64,000 bases of DNA, taken from NCBI GenBank assembly GCA_035999765.1, contig CP108521.1, positions 248,001 through 312,000 of the forward strand, in the 5' to 3' direction. Position numbers and translations under genes: made by a program. Below the pieces are notes generated by a model, which was given only the letters and a program-made list of their open reading frames with translations, made no database searches and was not told the origin of the DNA. This document shows positions 41,860-50,369 of this stretch, piece after piece; positions within the stretch are counted from its first letter, which is position 1; every line of letters starts with the position of its first letter. Origin of the DNA: Streptomyces sp. NBC_01231. Lineage in GTDB: Bacteria; Actinomycetota; Actinomycetes; Streptomycetales; Streptomycetaceae.

Positions 41860-43596
41860 ATGGACGACGCCGCTTCCGGCAGGGAAGGTATTCCCGTGTC
41901 GGAGTCTCAGGCGCGGTCTGGTGCCCTGCTCTATGAAGCGCTGGAAAGCCTGCAGGCGTCCGCCATCGCGCTCGATGACGACGGCCTCATCCTCGCGGCC
42001 AACAGCGCAGCCCAAAGCTTGCTGGGCCGGGACGCCTCGGAACTCATCGGTGAGGACTTCCACGACCTGCTGCACCGGGACAAGCACGGGCACTCGATGC
42101 CGCGCACTCGCTGTCAGATAAGGAAGGCGCTTCTCACGAGGAGGACCAGGCATGGCGACGCCGAGTGGTTCGCCCGCGGGGACGGCACGCTTATTCAGCT
42201 GTCCTGGCTGGTCACGCCCTCGACACCCGGCCCGGGCGTGGCCGGTGCGCTGACGATGCTGTACGAGCCGAAGCAGGAGGACGTGCACCACAGCGATGGC
42301 TGGCATTCCGCACCGCTGACGGAACTGGACCGCCTGGCCCTGCTGGCAGAGACGACCACGCAGCTCACCTCCACTTTGGACGTGGACGAGGCACTGCACC
42401 GACTGGCGGCCCTGACCGTGCCACGGCTGGCGGACTGGGCAGTGTTTGACCTCCTCACCGAACGTGACGAAGTGCGACGCGTCCTGGTGGTGGAACACAA
42501 GGACGGCATTCTCGTCGAGCGGGATGACCTGCAAGGCCCGATGCCCCCCGTGCCGGCGGAGTCGCCCATGCCCCTGTCGCGGGCCCTGCGTGGCGCCGCC
42601 TCCTCCCTCGCCGGTCCCGCCACCTACCAGGGCCCGCCCGATTCGGGCATCGCGGTCGAGCAGCAGCGCTTGTTCACCGAGACGGGCATGCACTCCGCCG
42701 TCATCGCACCCATTCGCGGTCTGCGCGACGTACTCGGCGCCCTGACCCTGGGCCGCGCACAACGACATGACACCTTCACGCCCGCCGACCTGCCGCTACT
42801 GGAAGACCTCACCCGCCGGGCAGGCCTGGCCCTGGACAACGCGCGCCTGTACCAGCGCCAGCGCAAAGTCGCCGAAACCATGCAGCGCCACCTGCTGCCC
42901 CAACTCCCCGTCCTGCCCGGCCTGGAGATGACCGCACGGTACGTGCCCGCTCCGGACGCCTCATCCGTGGGCGGTGACTGGTACGACGCCTTCGCCCTGG
43001 CTCCCCACGCCCACGCGCTGGCCATCGGCGACGTCGTCGGGCACGATCTCGACGCCGCAGCCGGTATGGCGCAGGTCCGCAACATGCTGCGCGCCTTCGC
43101 CTGGTCCCACCCCGAGGCCGCCCCCAGCGCCGTCGTCACACGACTCGACGAGGCCGTGATGCACATAGCCGAGGTACCCGTGGCGACCATGATCCTCGCC
43201 AGGCTCACACTCGGCGACGACACCCTGTGGCACCTGCACTGGACGAACGCCGGCCACCCACCACCCCTGCTCGTCACCCACGACGGTCGGGCCCGCTACC
43301 TCGACCAAGCTCACGGCATTCTGCTCGGCACCGGAGTCACCAGACCTCGCCCCGACGCCGTCACCGTCCTGCCACCCCGATCCACGCTCCTGCTCTACAC
43401 CGACGGCCTGATCGAATCCCCCCACCGCTCGATCGACCGTGGGCTGGACCGGCTGCGCCGACACGCTGCCTCCCTCGCCCACCGCCCCCTGGACTCCTTC
43501 TGCAACTCCCTGCTGGACCAGGTCCGCCCCAGCGACAACGACGACGACGTCGCCATGATCGCGCTACGCACTCCCCCGCCCGCACAGGATCAGTGA
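41860..43596 (+). CDS. PAS-GAF-PP2C (SpoIIE-type) serine phosphatase
   Basis: 578 residues from ATG 41860, which has AGGAGG 6 nt upstream; a GTG at 41839 would add seven. PAS domain ~20-140 (ALDDDGLILAANSAAQSLLGRDASELIGEDFHDLLH), GAF ~150-320 (ETTTQLTSTLDVDEALHRLAALTVPRLADWAVFDLL), then a PP2C/SpoIIE phosphatase with VGGDWYDAF, GDVVGHDLDAAAGMAQVR, WTNAGHPPPLLV and LLLYTDGLIE (metal Asp residues kept). No anti-sigma kinase domain. Likely dephosphorylates an anti-sigma-factor antagonist in a stress-signalling switch. Confidence 0.92.
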   Translation: MDDAASGREGIPVSESQARSGALLYEALESLQASAIALDDDGLILAANSAAQSLLGRDASELIGEDFHDLLHRDKHGHSMPRTRCQIRKALLTRRTRHGDAEWFARGDGTLIQLSWLVTPSTPGPGVAGALTMLYEPKQEDVHHSDGWHSAPLTELDRLALLAETTTQLTSTLDVDEALHRLAALTVPRLADWAVFDLLTERDEVRRVLVVEHKDGILVERDDLQGPMPPVPAESPMPLSRALRGAASSLAGPATYQGPPDSGIAVEQQRLFTETGMHSAVIAPIRGLRDVLGALTLGRAQRHDTFTPADLPLLEDLTRRAGLALDNARLYQRQRKVAETMQRHLLPQLPVLPGLEMTARYVPAPDASSVGGDWYDAFALAPHAHALAIGDVVGHDLDAAAGMAQVRNMLRAFAWSHPEAAPSAVVTRLDEAVMHIAEVPVATMILARLTLGDDTLWHLHWTNAGHPPPLLVTHDGRARYLDQAHGILLGTGVTRPRPDAVTVLPPRSTLLLYTDGLIESPHRSIDRGLDRLRRHAASLAHRPLDSFCNSLLDQVRPSDNDDDVAMIALRTPPPAQDQ

Positions 43597-43693
43597 CACG
43601 GAGTGCCCGGACGGGACGGGTTCGTCGAACGGGTCCGCGGTGCAAGCGACACACCTCCTCGTGTGACCGCCCCACCGGGGGAAGCGAGGCCGC

Positions 43694-43711
43694 GACGGCG
43701 GCTCCGCCGTC
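43694..43711 (+). terminator. 8-bp hairpin downstream of the phosphatase gene
   Basis: GACGGCGG and CCGCCGTC pair with a 2-nt loop about 100 nt past the phosphatase stop. A modest intrinsic terminator. Confidence 0.45.
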
Positions 43712-43721
43712 ATGAGGCGGG

Positions 43722-43850
43722 GTGAGCGGCCCGCCCGACGTTGGCGAGTCTCTTGCCGGGAGGCGGTCCTGTGCCCAAACGGTCAGGGCGGCCAGGGGAT
43801 GAGGAAGGCGTAGCCGCGCGCAGTGAGGGTGTACTCGCCGCGGGGAGGCG
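43722..43850 (-). pseudogene. HxlR-like regulator tail remnant, copy 2
   Basis: The minus frame GEYTLTARGYAFL, then after a frameshift LAALTVWAQDRLPARDSPTSGG, resembles the C-terminal wing and helix of HxlR-type regulators (EY-LT-RG...). Its last 85 bp are ~89% identical to 13248-13332. A DoxX-like gene follows upstream on the same strand, a frequent HxlR partner. The DNA-binding part is missing. Confidence 0.4.
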
Positions 43851-43910
43851 GCCCCGAGCGGGCCGATGGGTGCCCACCCGCCCGTCACGTTCCCTGACAC
43901 TTTCCTGCCG

Positions 43911-44228
43911 TCAGTGAGACTGCCGCTTGCCGTGGAAGCGCTGTGCGAGCCGGGCGAGGGCGACCGCGCCGAGCAGAAGTCCGAAGTCGCGCAGCGCGAT
44001 GTCGTAGTGCCCCGGGATGGTCAGAAGGTTGACGATGATCCCGGCGAGCCATCCGGCCACCAGCCAGCCCCCGAAGCGCGGGGCGAGCGCGACGGCGAGG
44101 CCCGCGACGATCTCGATCACTCCGACTGCGTACATGGCCGCCTGCGCGCTGCCCGGAACGACATCGTTGATCCACGTGGGTTCGATCGCGACGCCGCAGT
44201 AGCCGGGGGTGGAGCGGGCATTGTTCAC
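43911..44228 (-). pseudogene. DoxX-like membrane protein, N-terminally truncated
   Basis: 105 residues. TWINDVVPGSAQAAMYAVGVIEIVAGLAVALAPRFGGWLVAGWLAGIIVNLLTIPGHYDIALRDFGLLLGAVALARLAQRF matches the last three helices of Streptomyces DoxX-like proteins. The first ~50-60 residues, including helix 1, are replaced by MNNARSTPGYCGVAIEP, unrelated and preceded by a terminator hairpin. A truncated gene that could still be expressed, but probably dead. Confidence 0.6.
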
Positions 44229-44231
44229 GGG

Positions 44232-44262
44232 GCGCCCGCCCCTTCAGCCTCAGGGCGGGCGC
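44232..44262 (-). terminator. hairpin terminator after the 93-aa protein gene
   Basis: GCGCCCGCCC (44232-44241) and GGGCGGGCGC (44253-44262) pair perfectly over an 11-nt loop, 10 nt past the stop codon of the minus-strand gene at 44273. Confidence 0.7.
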
Positions 44263-44272
44263 TCGTGCGTGG

Positions 44273-44554
44273 TCAGCCGGCCTGCTTCTGTTCCCTCAGT
44301 TCGTGGACGCTGGCGGTGAGGGTGCCGTCTTGTTGTTCGTAGTGGGAGAGGGCGACGCCGAGGCCGAAGAAGGTGGGCGCCCATTCGCCGACGTAGATGC
44401 CCCAGCGGTCGGCGCGGGCGAGGTCTGCGTGGGCGCCAGGTTCGGCTTTGAGGCTGGTCATCCAGCTGAGGACGGAGAGGCCTATGGATGCCATGGCTGC
44501 GGTGTACGCGTGTTCGCTGCGGATGCCCATGTCGTGGAGTCTCTTGATGATCAC
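44273..44554 (-). CDS. hypothetical protein, 93 aa
   Basis: MIIKRLHDMGIRSEHAYTAAMASIGLSVLSWMTSLKAEPGAHADLARADRWGIYVGEWAPTFFGLGVALSHYEQQ. A small helical protein with one hydrophobic segment (TAAMASIGLSVLSWMTSL) and a second near WAPTFFGLGVAL. Third-position bias and the terminator directly after it support expression. GGAG lies ~9 nt before ATG 44554. Conserved-looking but of no known function. Confidence 0.65.
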   Translation of the reverse strand: MIIKRLHDMGIRSEHAYTAAMASIGLSVLSWMTSLKAEPGAHADLARADRWGIYVGEWAPTFFGLGVALSHYEQQDGTLTASVHELREQKQAG

Positions 44555-45032
44555 GGTTGCTCCGTTTCGTGAGGGGTTCGCTGCCCGGGTTCCTCACATT
44601 CTTCGCACCTATTCGTGACTTTTGCGAGTATTACCGCACCCCTCGCCGTGGCCATGCCAAGCCACGCTTGAAATGATCTAGGGGGAAAAATGAAAAGATC
44701 AAGGCTCTTGGGCGTATCCCTGGGGTCCTGCGCCGACAGGCCCTCGACCGCCTCCCGCGCCAGAGCGGCGGTGTCGTTCCGTCCCGAGGGTGAGCGGGGG
44801 CCCGGGACTCGCATCCAGGTGGTCGGTGCTGCAGGGGGGCACGGTGCTACCACTGGCCCGCGTGACACGACGATCCGGGACTTACACGACTCAGTGCAGC
44901 ACTTCGCGCCACCACCCGACGCGGCACTTTGCCACGGGGCTCACGCCGGCTTCAGTAGCGCGGCGACGTGCTGAACGGCTGCTTCACCGGCACGAGGCTG
45001 ACCCTTCAGCAGCCGACTTGACTGCTGGAGTG
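44555..45032. other. 478-bp gap, no supported gene
   Basis: A plus-strand ORF at 44690 has AGGGGG 5 nt before its ATG but loses coding-like composition after a few codons. The opposite strand reads NDTAALAREAVEGLSAQDPRDTPKSLDLFIF with coding-like bias, perhaps an old gene fragment. Neither is recognised. Confidence 0.4.
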
Positions 45033-45713
45033 TCAGAAGAAGCCCAGGAGCTCTGTCAGCGAGCTGATGGAAGGCACGTCCGAGACGGCCGAGTCTCGGC
45101 ATAGCGCACGTCCTGCATAGCCGAGTCCGATCGCCGCAGCCACCAGCTCCGGATCGTCGTCAACGAACAGACACTGCGCAGGAGCGAGGCCCAGCGCGGC
45201 GCTGGCGTGGTGATACATGCGCGGGTCGGGCTTGTTGCAGCCAAGCACAGCGGAGATTGCGTACGCGTCGAAGAACCGGCCGATCCCGAGCCCGGCATGG
45301 AGATCGGGCAGGTTGGGCCAGGCATCCGACACCACGGCCATCCGCACCCCTCGTCGGCTCAGCTCCTCCAGGGTCTCCTCGACGTCGGGGTAGGTCTCCA
45401 GGAATACCGCCGGGGGAACCTCGCGTCGCAAGTCAGCCAGGAGCTGCGAGCTCGGTTCCACGCCGAGTTGGCGAAGCATCACCCGGTGGTAGTCGTCGTT
45501 CTGGGGCGTCGACGACGAGGTGGCGAAGAAGTGGTCACCCGCAGCGATGGCCTTCGTGAACTGTCCCGGCGTGATGGACGGGTCGTGGTCGAGGACGGTC
45601 TGCTCGAAGTCTGCTCGCGGGTTCCAACGGCCGCCGACCGGCTGCATCAGCACACCGCCCGAGTCGAAGAGAACGGCACGGAGAGCGTCGGGAGGGGCTG
45701 GTCGAGTCGTCAT
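45033..45713 (-). CDS. HAD-superfamily hydrolase (haloacid dehalogenase-like phosphatase)
   Basis: 226 residues. Motif I VLFDSGGVL (Asp nucleophile; the usual second Asp is Gly, as in haloacid dehalogenases and some HAD subfamilies), motif II VVSDAWPNL, motif III Lys in CNKPDPRMY, motif IV LFVDDDPE. Helical cap between I and II. Start ATG 45713 chosen for the family N terminus; ribosome site weak. Lone cytoplasmic enzyme; substrate unknown. Confidence 0.87.
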   Translation of the reverse strand: MTTRPAPPDALRAVLFDSGGVLMQPVGGRWNPRADFEQTVLDHDPSITPGQFTKAIAAGDHFFATSSSTPQNDDYHRVMLRQLGVEPSSQLLADLRREVPPAVFLETYPDVEETLEELSRRGVRMAVVSDAWPNLPDLHAGLGIGRFFDAYAISAVLGCNKPDPRMYHHASAALGLAPAQCLFVDDDPELVAAAIGLGYAGRALCRDSAVSDVPSISSLTELLGFF

Positions 45714-46019
45714 CCGCCCAGTCTGAGGGCTCGCCACCCTGGGAGACCGCACAGCACCTGGCCAACTCCACCGGCTGCGACAACCCGGTCAAGAAGGGGC
45801 GCGGCCACGGTCAGCTACGTGCCGGAAGAACCGTGTGAGGCGGTCAAGCAGGGCAAGCGCCGGCAAGCGCTACTGGGGCCAACGACACTGGGAGATCCGC
45901 GCGAGCATCTACGTCACCACGCTCGAGGCACTGGAAAGTGGATCAAAGCTGGGTGGGCAGGCTTGTCGCTGGAGCGTCAGCCTGAGGTGATGGGTTCGGT
46001 GCTGATCGCTGTGTCGGGC
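45714..46019. other. 306-bp gap with a coding-like plus-strand scrap
   Basis: The plus frame around 45862-45985 reads GKRYWGQRHWEIRASIYVTTLEALESGSK and ends at TGA. GC-ending codons in its first half suggest the C terminus of a lost gene. Not recognised. It marks the border between general genes and the biosynthetic cluster. Confidence 0.35.
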
Positions 46020-47408
46020 CTACGCCCGTGGCACGCCGGCAGCCGGACGTTCGGGGGCATGAGTGTGCAGACGCGCGTTCCAGGATGGCGTACCGAACAC
46101 CTGGGCCTTGTCCTGAGGGACGCTCAGGTGCACGTCGCGACCCTCGTCGTCGTCCGGCATCGGGGTGATGAAGACATTCCACGGAATGGGAATGGGCGGG
46201 TATTCGAACCAGAAGGGCCGCCCACCGCCGAGATCGATCCGGTACATCGGAAACCGCCCCACGTTGTTGACGGAGACAGTGTCGTCAAAAGCATCCAGTG
46301 CCATGCGGCTGAGCACCCAGCGTGAGCGTCCCGCCCTACGCTGGGCCACCAGGAACGCGATCTCCTTGCAGAGGTGTCGCTCGGTGACATCGTCGATCGC
46401 GGTACGCACGGCCGAGGCAACGTCCGCCAAGGACGCGGAGGCCAGTTCACCCGCCTTGAGCGTGGCCGTCGTGTTGGTGACGGCGTTGCCGCCGAAGCCG
46501 TCGGGCAGCACATCGCGCAGCGCCGAGCGGATGTCCACGACCATGCCGAGGCGCTCAACGCTGTCGTCAGGCCGCGCCCGCAGCTCACCCATGGTCTTCC
46601 ACACATGTGCCGCGAGGGCGTCACCGGTCGACACCCACTGCCCCGTGCCGACGAGTGGCGCCGCGGCATGTGCCTTGATGGCGCGGACCTCGTCACCCGG
46701 AAAGCGAACGGTGAGGTGGCGTACCCGGCGCGCACCCGCGTTGACCCGCCACAGGAAGCGGAACTTCTCCCGTCGGTTCACAGCGACGTACTGCCCGCTG
46801 TGCTGTCTGGCCTCCCGCCCGGCGAAGAGTCCGAGTCCGTCGAGAGGGTTCCGTGCTTCCGGAAGGGCCTGGTACGGGAGTCCGAGGTGTTCGCGGGACC
46901 AGTTCTGGAGGAAGTCCATGAAGCCGCTGAGGTCGGTCACACCATGGTTGAAGGTGACGCCGAGCACCGAGCCGCCACCGCGCATGTGGGTGATCTTCAC
47001 CGTCAGCAAGGGTGTGTCGTGTCCGACGACCGCGAAGGGATTGACCCGGTGCAGGTACCTCTGCAGGTCGGGCTTGGCCGACCTGCAGATGCCGTAGTCG
47101 GGCATGGGGAGTTCCGAATGGACCTCGTCGAAAAGCACACCGGCGTCGTTGCACACGACGCCGATGCCGCCGTCGGGGTCGCGTTCCATTCGCCCGGAGA
47201 GCGTGGGGTAGCGCACCAGAGTGCGGGCCAGCGAGTCCCGCACCGCCTCGGTGTCCAAGCTCTCGCGGTAGTAGAACGTGCACCCGACCGCGAATGTGCC
47301 GGGCAACAGGTCGTACACACCCATCCGCACCCGTTCGTCCGTTGCCTGGCCCGCGCGCACGACGACCTGGCGTCCACGGGACCGCGACAGGGCAGAGGGC
47401 ATGCTCAT
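46020..47408 (-). CDS. BAHD-type acyltransferase (transferase family PF02458)
   Basis: 462 residues, the length of plant and fungal BAHD enzymes. Catalytic HxxxD is HGVTD (His155, Asp159) in SVLGVTFNHGVTDLSGFMDFLQNWSR. The structural DFGWG motif appears as DLGGG (392-396) in SVNNVGRFPMYRIDLGGGRPFW, with the preceding N-x-G-RFP-Y pattern kept. It also has YPTLSGRM near the N terminus. Start ATG 47408 has GAGG ~5 nt upstream. Such enzymes transfer an acyl group from CoA to OH or NH. Here probably a sugar or scaffold tailoring step in the cluster. Rare in bacteria. Confidence 0.8.
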   Translation of the reverse strand: MSMPSALSRSRGRQVVVRAGQATDERVRMGVYDLLPGTFAVGCTFYYRESLDTEAVRDSLARTLVRYPTLSGRMERDPDGGIGVVCNDAGVLFDEVHSELPMPDYGICRSAKPDLQRYLHRVNPFAVVGHDTPLLTVKITHMRGGGSVLGVTFNHGVTDLSGFMDFLQNWSREHLGLPYQALPEARNPLDGLGLFAGREARQHSGQYVAVNRREKFRFLWRVNAGARRVRHLTVRFPGDEVRAIKAHAAAPLVGTGQWVSTGDALAAHVWKTMGELRARPDDSVERLGMVVDIRSALRDVLPDGFGGNAVTNTTATLKAGELASASLADVASAVRTAIDDVTERHLCKEIAFLVAQRRAGRSRWVLSRMALDAFDDTVSVNNVGRFPMYRIDLGGGRPFWFEYPPIPIPWNVFITPMPDDDEGRDVHLSVPQDKAQVFGTPSWNARLHTHAPERPAAGVPRA

Positions 47409-47487
47409 CACACCTCACGGTGGATCGGCCTGAGGGTGAGAACTCGGCCGGGAGGAATGTCTGGGTGCCCAGCCTCACAGCGGGCGT

Positions 47488-47551
47488 ACGAGGAAATCCC
47501 TAGAACCCGGGGTGACCGCCGAATGGGCCGCATGCTCTTGGTGGTTCCCTA
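47488..47551. promoter_or_regulatory. two putative PAS-LuxR (PimM-type) operators in the divergent acyltransferase/dehydratase promoter
   Basis: Compared with the published PimM consensus CTVGGGAWWTCCCBAG, ACGAGGAAATCCCTAG (47488-47503) matches 13/16 and CTTGGTGGTTCCCTAG (47536-47551) 12/16. The right half TCCCTAG is perfect in both. They lie 80-150 bp from the two starts. A third site lies at 55218. Confidence 0.55.
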
Positions 47552-47701
47552 GAGCTGGCGGCCACTGCTGGCACAACGGTGGGGCCGCATGCTGGGCTGG
47601 CCCTCCCGGTCGACCGATCCGGGCGTGGGGATCCGGTCCGCACTCCCGGTGCAGTGCGCGTCCGCAAGAGCCCGCCGTGACAAGCAGGAGGCCCGCTGCC
47701 G

Positions 47702-49003
47702 ATGAGGAACGCAAAGTCCGAGATCCTCGATCAGGTGCGCAAGTACCACCGGAACATCGCGGGGTCGGAGTTCATTCCCGATGTCACGCCCGTTCTGGCC
47801 TCGGGCGCGGTTCTCGACGAGGACGACCGTGTCGCGCTGGTCGAGGCGGCTCTTGACATGCGGATCGCCGCGGGTACCAGCTCCCGCGCACTCGAGCGCG
47901 CACTGGCCAGATACTTCCGGCTGCGCAAGGCCCATCTGACGAACTCCGGTTCCTCGGCGAACCTGCTGGCCCTTGCCTCGCTCACCTCACCGCAACTGGG
48001 CGACGGCCGGCTGGTGCCGGGCGACGAGGTGGTCACCGTCGCGGCGGGCTTCCCCACCACGGTGAACCCGATCATCCAGAACGGACTGGTTCCGGTCTTC
48101 GTGGACGTCGAGCTCGGCACGTACAACGCCACACCGGAGCGGATAGAGCAGGCGATCGGCCCGCGGACCCGGGCGATCATGATGGCCCACGCGCTCGGAA
48201 ACCCCTTCGCCGTCGAGGAGGTCGCGCAGCTCGCGCAGGACAGAAACCTGTTCCTCATCGAGGACAACTGCGATGCGATGGGCAGCACTTACCGGGGCAG
48301 GCTTACGGGTACCTTCGGCGATCTCGCCACCGAGAGCTTCTATCCGGCCCACCACATCACGATGGGCGAGGGTGGGTGCGTCCTGACGGACGATCTGGCG
48401 CTGGCGCGCATCGTGGAGTCACTGCGCGACTGGGGTCGCGACTGCTGGTGCGAGCCCGGTGAGGACAATCGCTGCTTCAAACGCTTCGAACAGCAGATGG
48501 GTAGCCTGCCCCCGGGTTACGACCACAAGTACATCTTCTCCCACGTCGGATACAACCTGAAGTCGACCGACCTTCAGGCGTCCCTGGGGCTCAGCCAGAT
48601 CAACCGGATCGACGAGTTCGGGAAGACCCGCCGGCACAACTGGACACGGCTGAGGGAGGGGTTGGAAGGACTGCCCCACCTCCTGCTGCCCGAACCCACG
48701 CCCGGCAGTGATCCGAGCTGGTTCGGCTTCACGATCACGGTATGTCCCGGCGCGCCGTTCGAGCCCCAGGCCCTCATCGAGCACCTCGAGTCCCGCCGGG
48801 TGGCCACACGGAGATTCTTCGCGGGGAACCTCACCCGGCATCCGGCCTACGCCGGGCGGGAGTTCCGGGTCAGTGGCCCGCTGACCAACAGCGACATCGT
48901 CACCGAGCGCACGTTCTGGATCGGTGTCCATCCGGGGCTCACGGACGAGATGATCGACCACAGCATCGCGGCGGTCAGCGAGTTCGTCACCCTGCCCTTC
49001 TGA
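47702..49003 (+). CDS. rfbH: NDP-4-keto-6-deoxyhexose 3-dehydratase (PLP/[2Fe-2S], RfbH/SpnQ type)
   Basis: 433 residues. PLP fold of the DegT/DnrJ family, with SSGSSANLLALASL, IEDNCDAMGS and SFYPAHHITMGEGG, where His217 replaces the Schiff-base Lys; this marks the E1/SpnQ dehydrases. Cys190, 248, 250 and 258 fit the E1 iron-sulfur pattern C-X57-C-X1-C-X7-C exactly. It removes the C3 hydroxyl of an NDP-4-keto-6-deoxysugar. No dedicated reductase is seen nearby; the cluster ferredoxin or host reductases may serve. Opens the plus strand from the divergent promoter, AGGAGG upstream. Points to a 3-deoxysugar. Confidence 0.93.
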   Translation: MRNAKSEILDQVRKYHRNIAGSEFIPDVTPVLASGAVLDEDDRVALVEAALDMRIAAGTSSRALERALARYFRLRKAHLTNSGSSANLLALASLTSPQLGDGRLVPGDEVVTVAAGFPTTVNPIIQNGLVPVFVDVELGTYNATPERIEQAIGPRTRAIMMAHALGNPFAVEEVAQLAQDRNLFLIEDNCDAMGSTYRGRLTGTFGDLATESFYPAHHITMGEGGCVLTDDLALARIVESLRDWGRDCWCEPGEDNRCFKRFEQQMGSLPPGYDHKYIFSHVGYNLKSTDLQASLGLSQINRIDEFGKTRRHNWTRLREGLEGLPHLLLPEPTPGSDPSWFGFTITVCPGAPFEPQALIEHLESRRVATRRFFAGNLTRHPAYAGREFRVSGPLTNSDIVTERTFWIGVHPGLTDEMIDHSIAAVSEFVTLPF

Positions 49004-49021
49004 CGTTGTCGGCGGTCGTGA

Positions 49022-49058
49022 GGCTACCCGCCGCGCATGGGTTGCGCGGCGGGTAGCC
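49022..49058. terminator. bidirectional terminator, 15-bp perfect stem
   Basis: GGCTACCCGCCGCGC (49022-49036) and its exact complement at 49044-49058 flank a 7-nt loop. It sits between the convergent dehydratase and glycosyltransferase genes, 19 and 26 nt from their stops, and can serve both. Confidence 0.85.
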
Positions 49059-49084
49059 CTGTCAGCAAGAACGGCCGTACGCCA

Positions 49085-50314
49085 TCAGGCGGGTACTGAA
49101 ACCGTCCGCTCCCCCGCCCACTGCTCCAGCAGGTCTGCGGCGCGCACCGCGCCCCCGGCACCCCGTACCGCGGCACGCATCCGGTCCAGGCAGCCGGGGG
49201 TCGCCGGATCGGCCAGCAGTTGCGTCACGGTGCCGGCGAGCAGGTCGGCACCGGCACCGTCGCGGGGCAGGGTCCGCCCGACGCCACACTCCTCCAACCG
49301 CCGGGCGCTGAGGGCGAGTTCGTGGGCACGGGGCACGGCCACCACGGGCACTCCGTAGTACAACGCCTCCATCAGACTGCACATCCCGGCGTGGCAGACG
49401 ACGACGTCCGCGTGCGGCAGGACGGCCGTGTGGGGGAGCCACTCGTGAACCTCCACATGCTCGGGCACCGGTTCCAGGAGTGACCGGTCGGCACCGCGCC
49501 CGAGCGTCATCACCACCTGCCACTCGGCGGCGTCGAACGCCTCGCCGCAGGCCCGGAAGAAGCCGCTCCACCCGCTCCACCCGTTCGACTCAGTACCGAG
49601 GGAGACCAGGGCGACGCGCCGTCCGTCGCTCGGCGCCGTCCATACGCCGGGATCGGCCTCGGTGACCACGGGGCCGACGAAGGCGTACCGGTCGTCGAAG
49701 GTGTCGCCTTGGACCTGGAACTCGCGAGGCAGGAAGGCGAGGTTGCGCTCGTCCCACTCCGCGCAGAAGCGGCCCATCTCGTCGAGGTCGATGCCATGTG
49801 CGCCCATGAACTCCATGAGGGCGGCCGCCCCTTCCCGCATGAGCGTGTCGTCGGCGTCCCACAGCTGGGCGCGCAGAGGGAAGGCCTCGTTGGCCGCATG
49901 GCTCGGACAGAACTGCACCGGCACCGCCCCCAGCAGCCGGGCGGCCACCCGAGCGGGAGCCATCGTCTCGAAGTCGTAGAGCACCAGGTCCGGCGGATCC
50001 TGCGCCAGGGCGGACATCGCCAGCGGGAACACCGTACGGATGGTGTCGTGCAGCAAGTGAACGCCGTCCGCGGCCAGTTGGTCCGGGGAGGGGTCGGCGG
50101 CCCGGTAGAACGCGCCGCGTGCCGAAGTGTAGGTGACGGCGCGGGCTCCGGTCGCCTCCACGACCGGCGCGAACCGTTCGTCGACGACGTACGTCACTCG
50201 GTGCCCTCGCGCGATGAGCTCGCCGGCGGGGCCGAGTGTCGGGCTGATGTGGCCGAAATCCGCGAAGGAGAAGACGGCGACATGGTACGGCGCCGACTGG
50301 GTGCGACGAGTCAT
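49085..50314 (-). CDS. MGT-type glycosyltransferase (GT1, macrolide glycosyltransferase-like)
   Basis: 409 residues, GT-B fold. N-terminal acceptor domain: YHVAVFSFADFGHISPTLGPAGELIARGHRVTYVV. C-terminal nucleotide-sugar site: VEVHEWLPHTAVLPHADVVVCHAGMCSLMEALYYGVPVVAVPRAHELALSARRLEECGVG, a variant of the HGG...E...P..DQ..NA motif with HE-LA for DQ-NA. Resembles self-resistance or tailoring enzymes such as OleD. ATG 50314 has AAAGGAAA ~5 nt upstream. 55 nt after the epimerase stop, same strand. Could glycosylate the product or protect the host ribosome. Confidence 0.88.
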   Translation of the reverse strand: MTRRTQSAPYHVAVFSFADFGHISPTLGPAGELIARGHRVTYVVDERFAPVVEATGARAVTYTSARGAFYRAADPSPDQLAADGVHLLHDTIRTVFPLAMSALAQDPPDLVLYDFETMAPARVAARLLGAVPVQFCPSHAANEAFPLRAQLWDADDTLMREGAAALMEFMGAHGIDLDEMGRFCAEWDERNLAFLPREFQVQGDTFDDRYAFVGPVVTEADPGVWTAPSDGRRVALVSLGTESNGWSGWSGFFRACGEAFDAAEWQVVMTLGRGADRSLLEPVPEHVEVHEWLPHTAVLPHADVVVCHAGMCSLMEALYYGVPVVAVPRAHELALSARRLEECGVGRTLPRDGAGADLLAGTVTQLLADPATPGCLDRMRAAVRGAGGAVRAADLLEQWAGERTVSVPA

Positions 50315-50369
50315 GGGTTTCCTTTGTCCGGCGTCGGCTCGGGGCGGGTGCAGCGCTGCTCGAGCAGGT

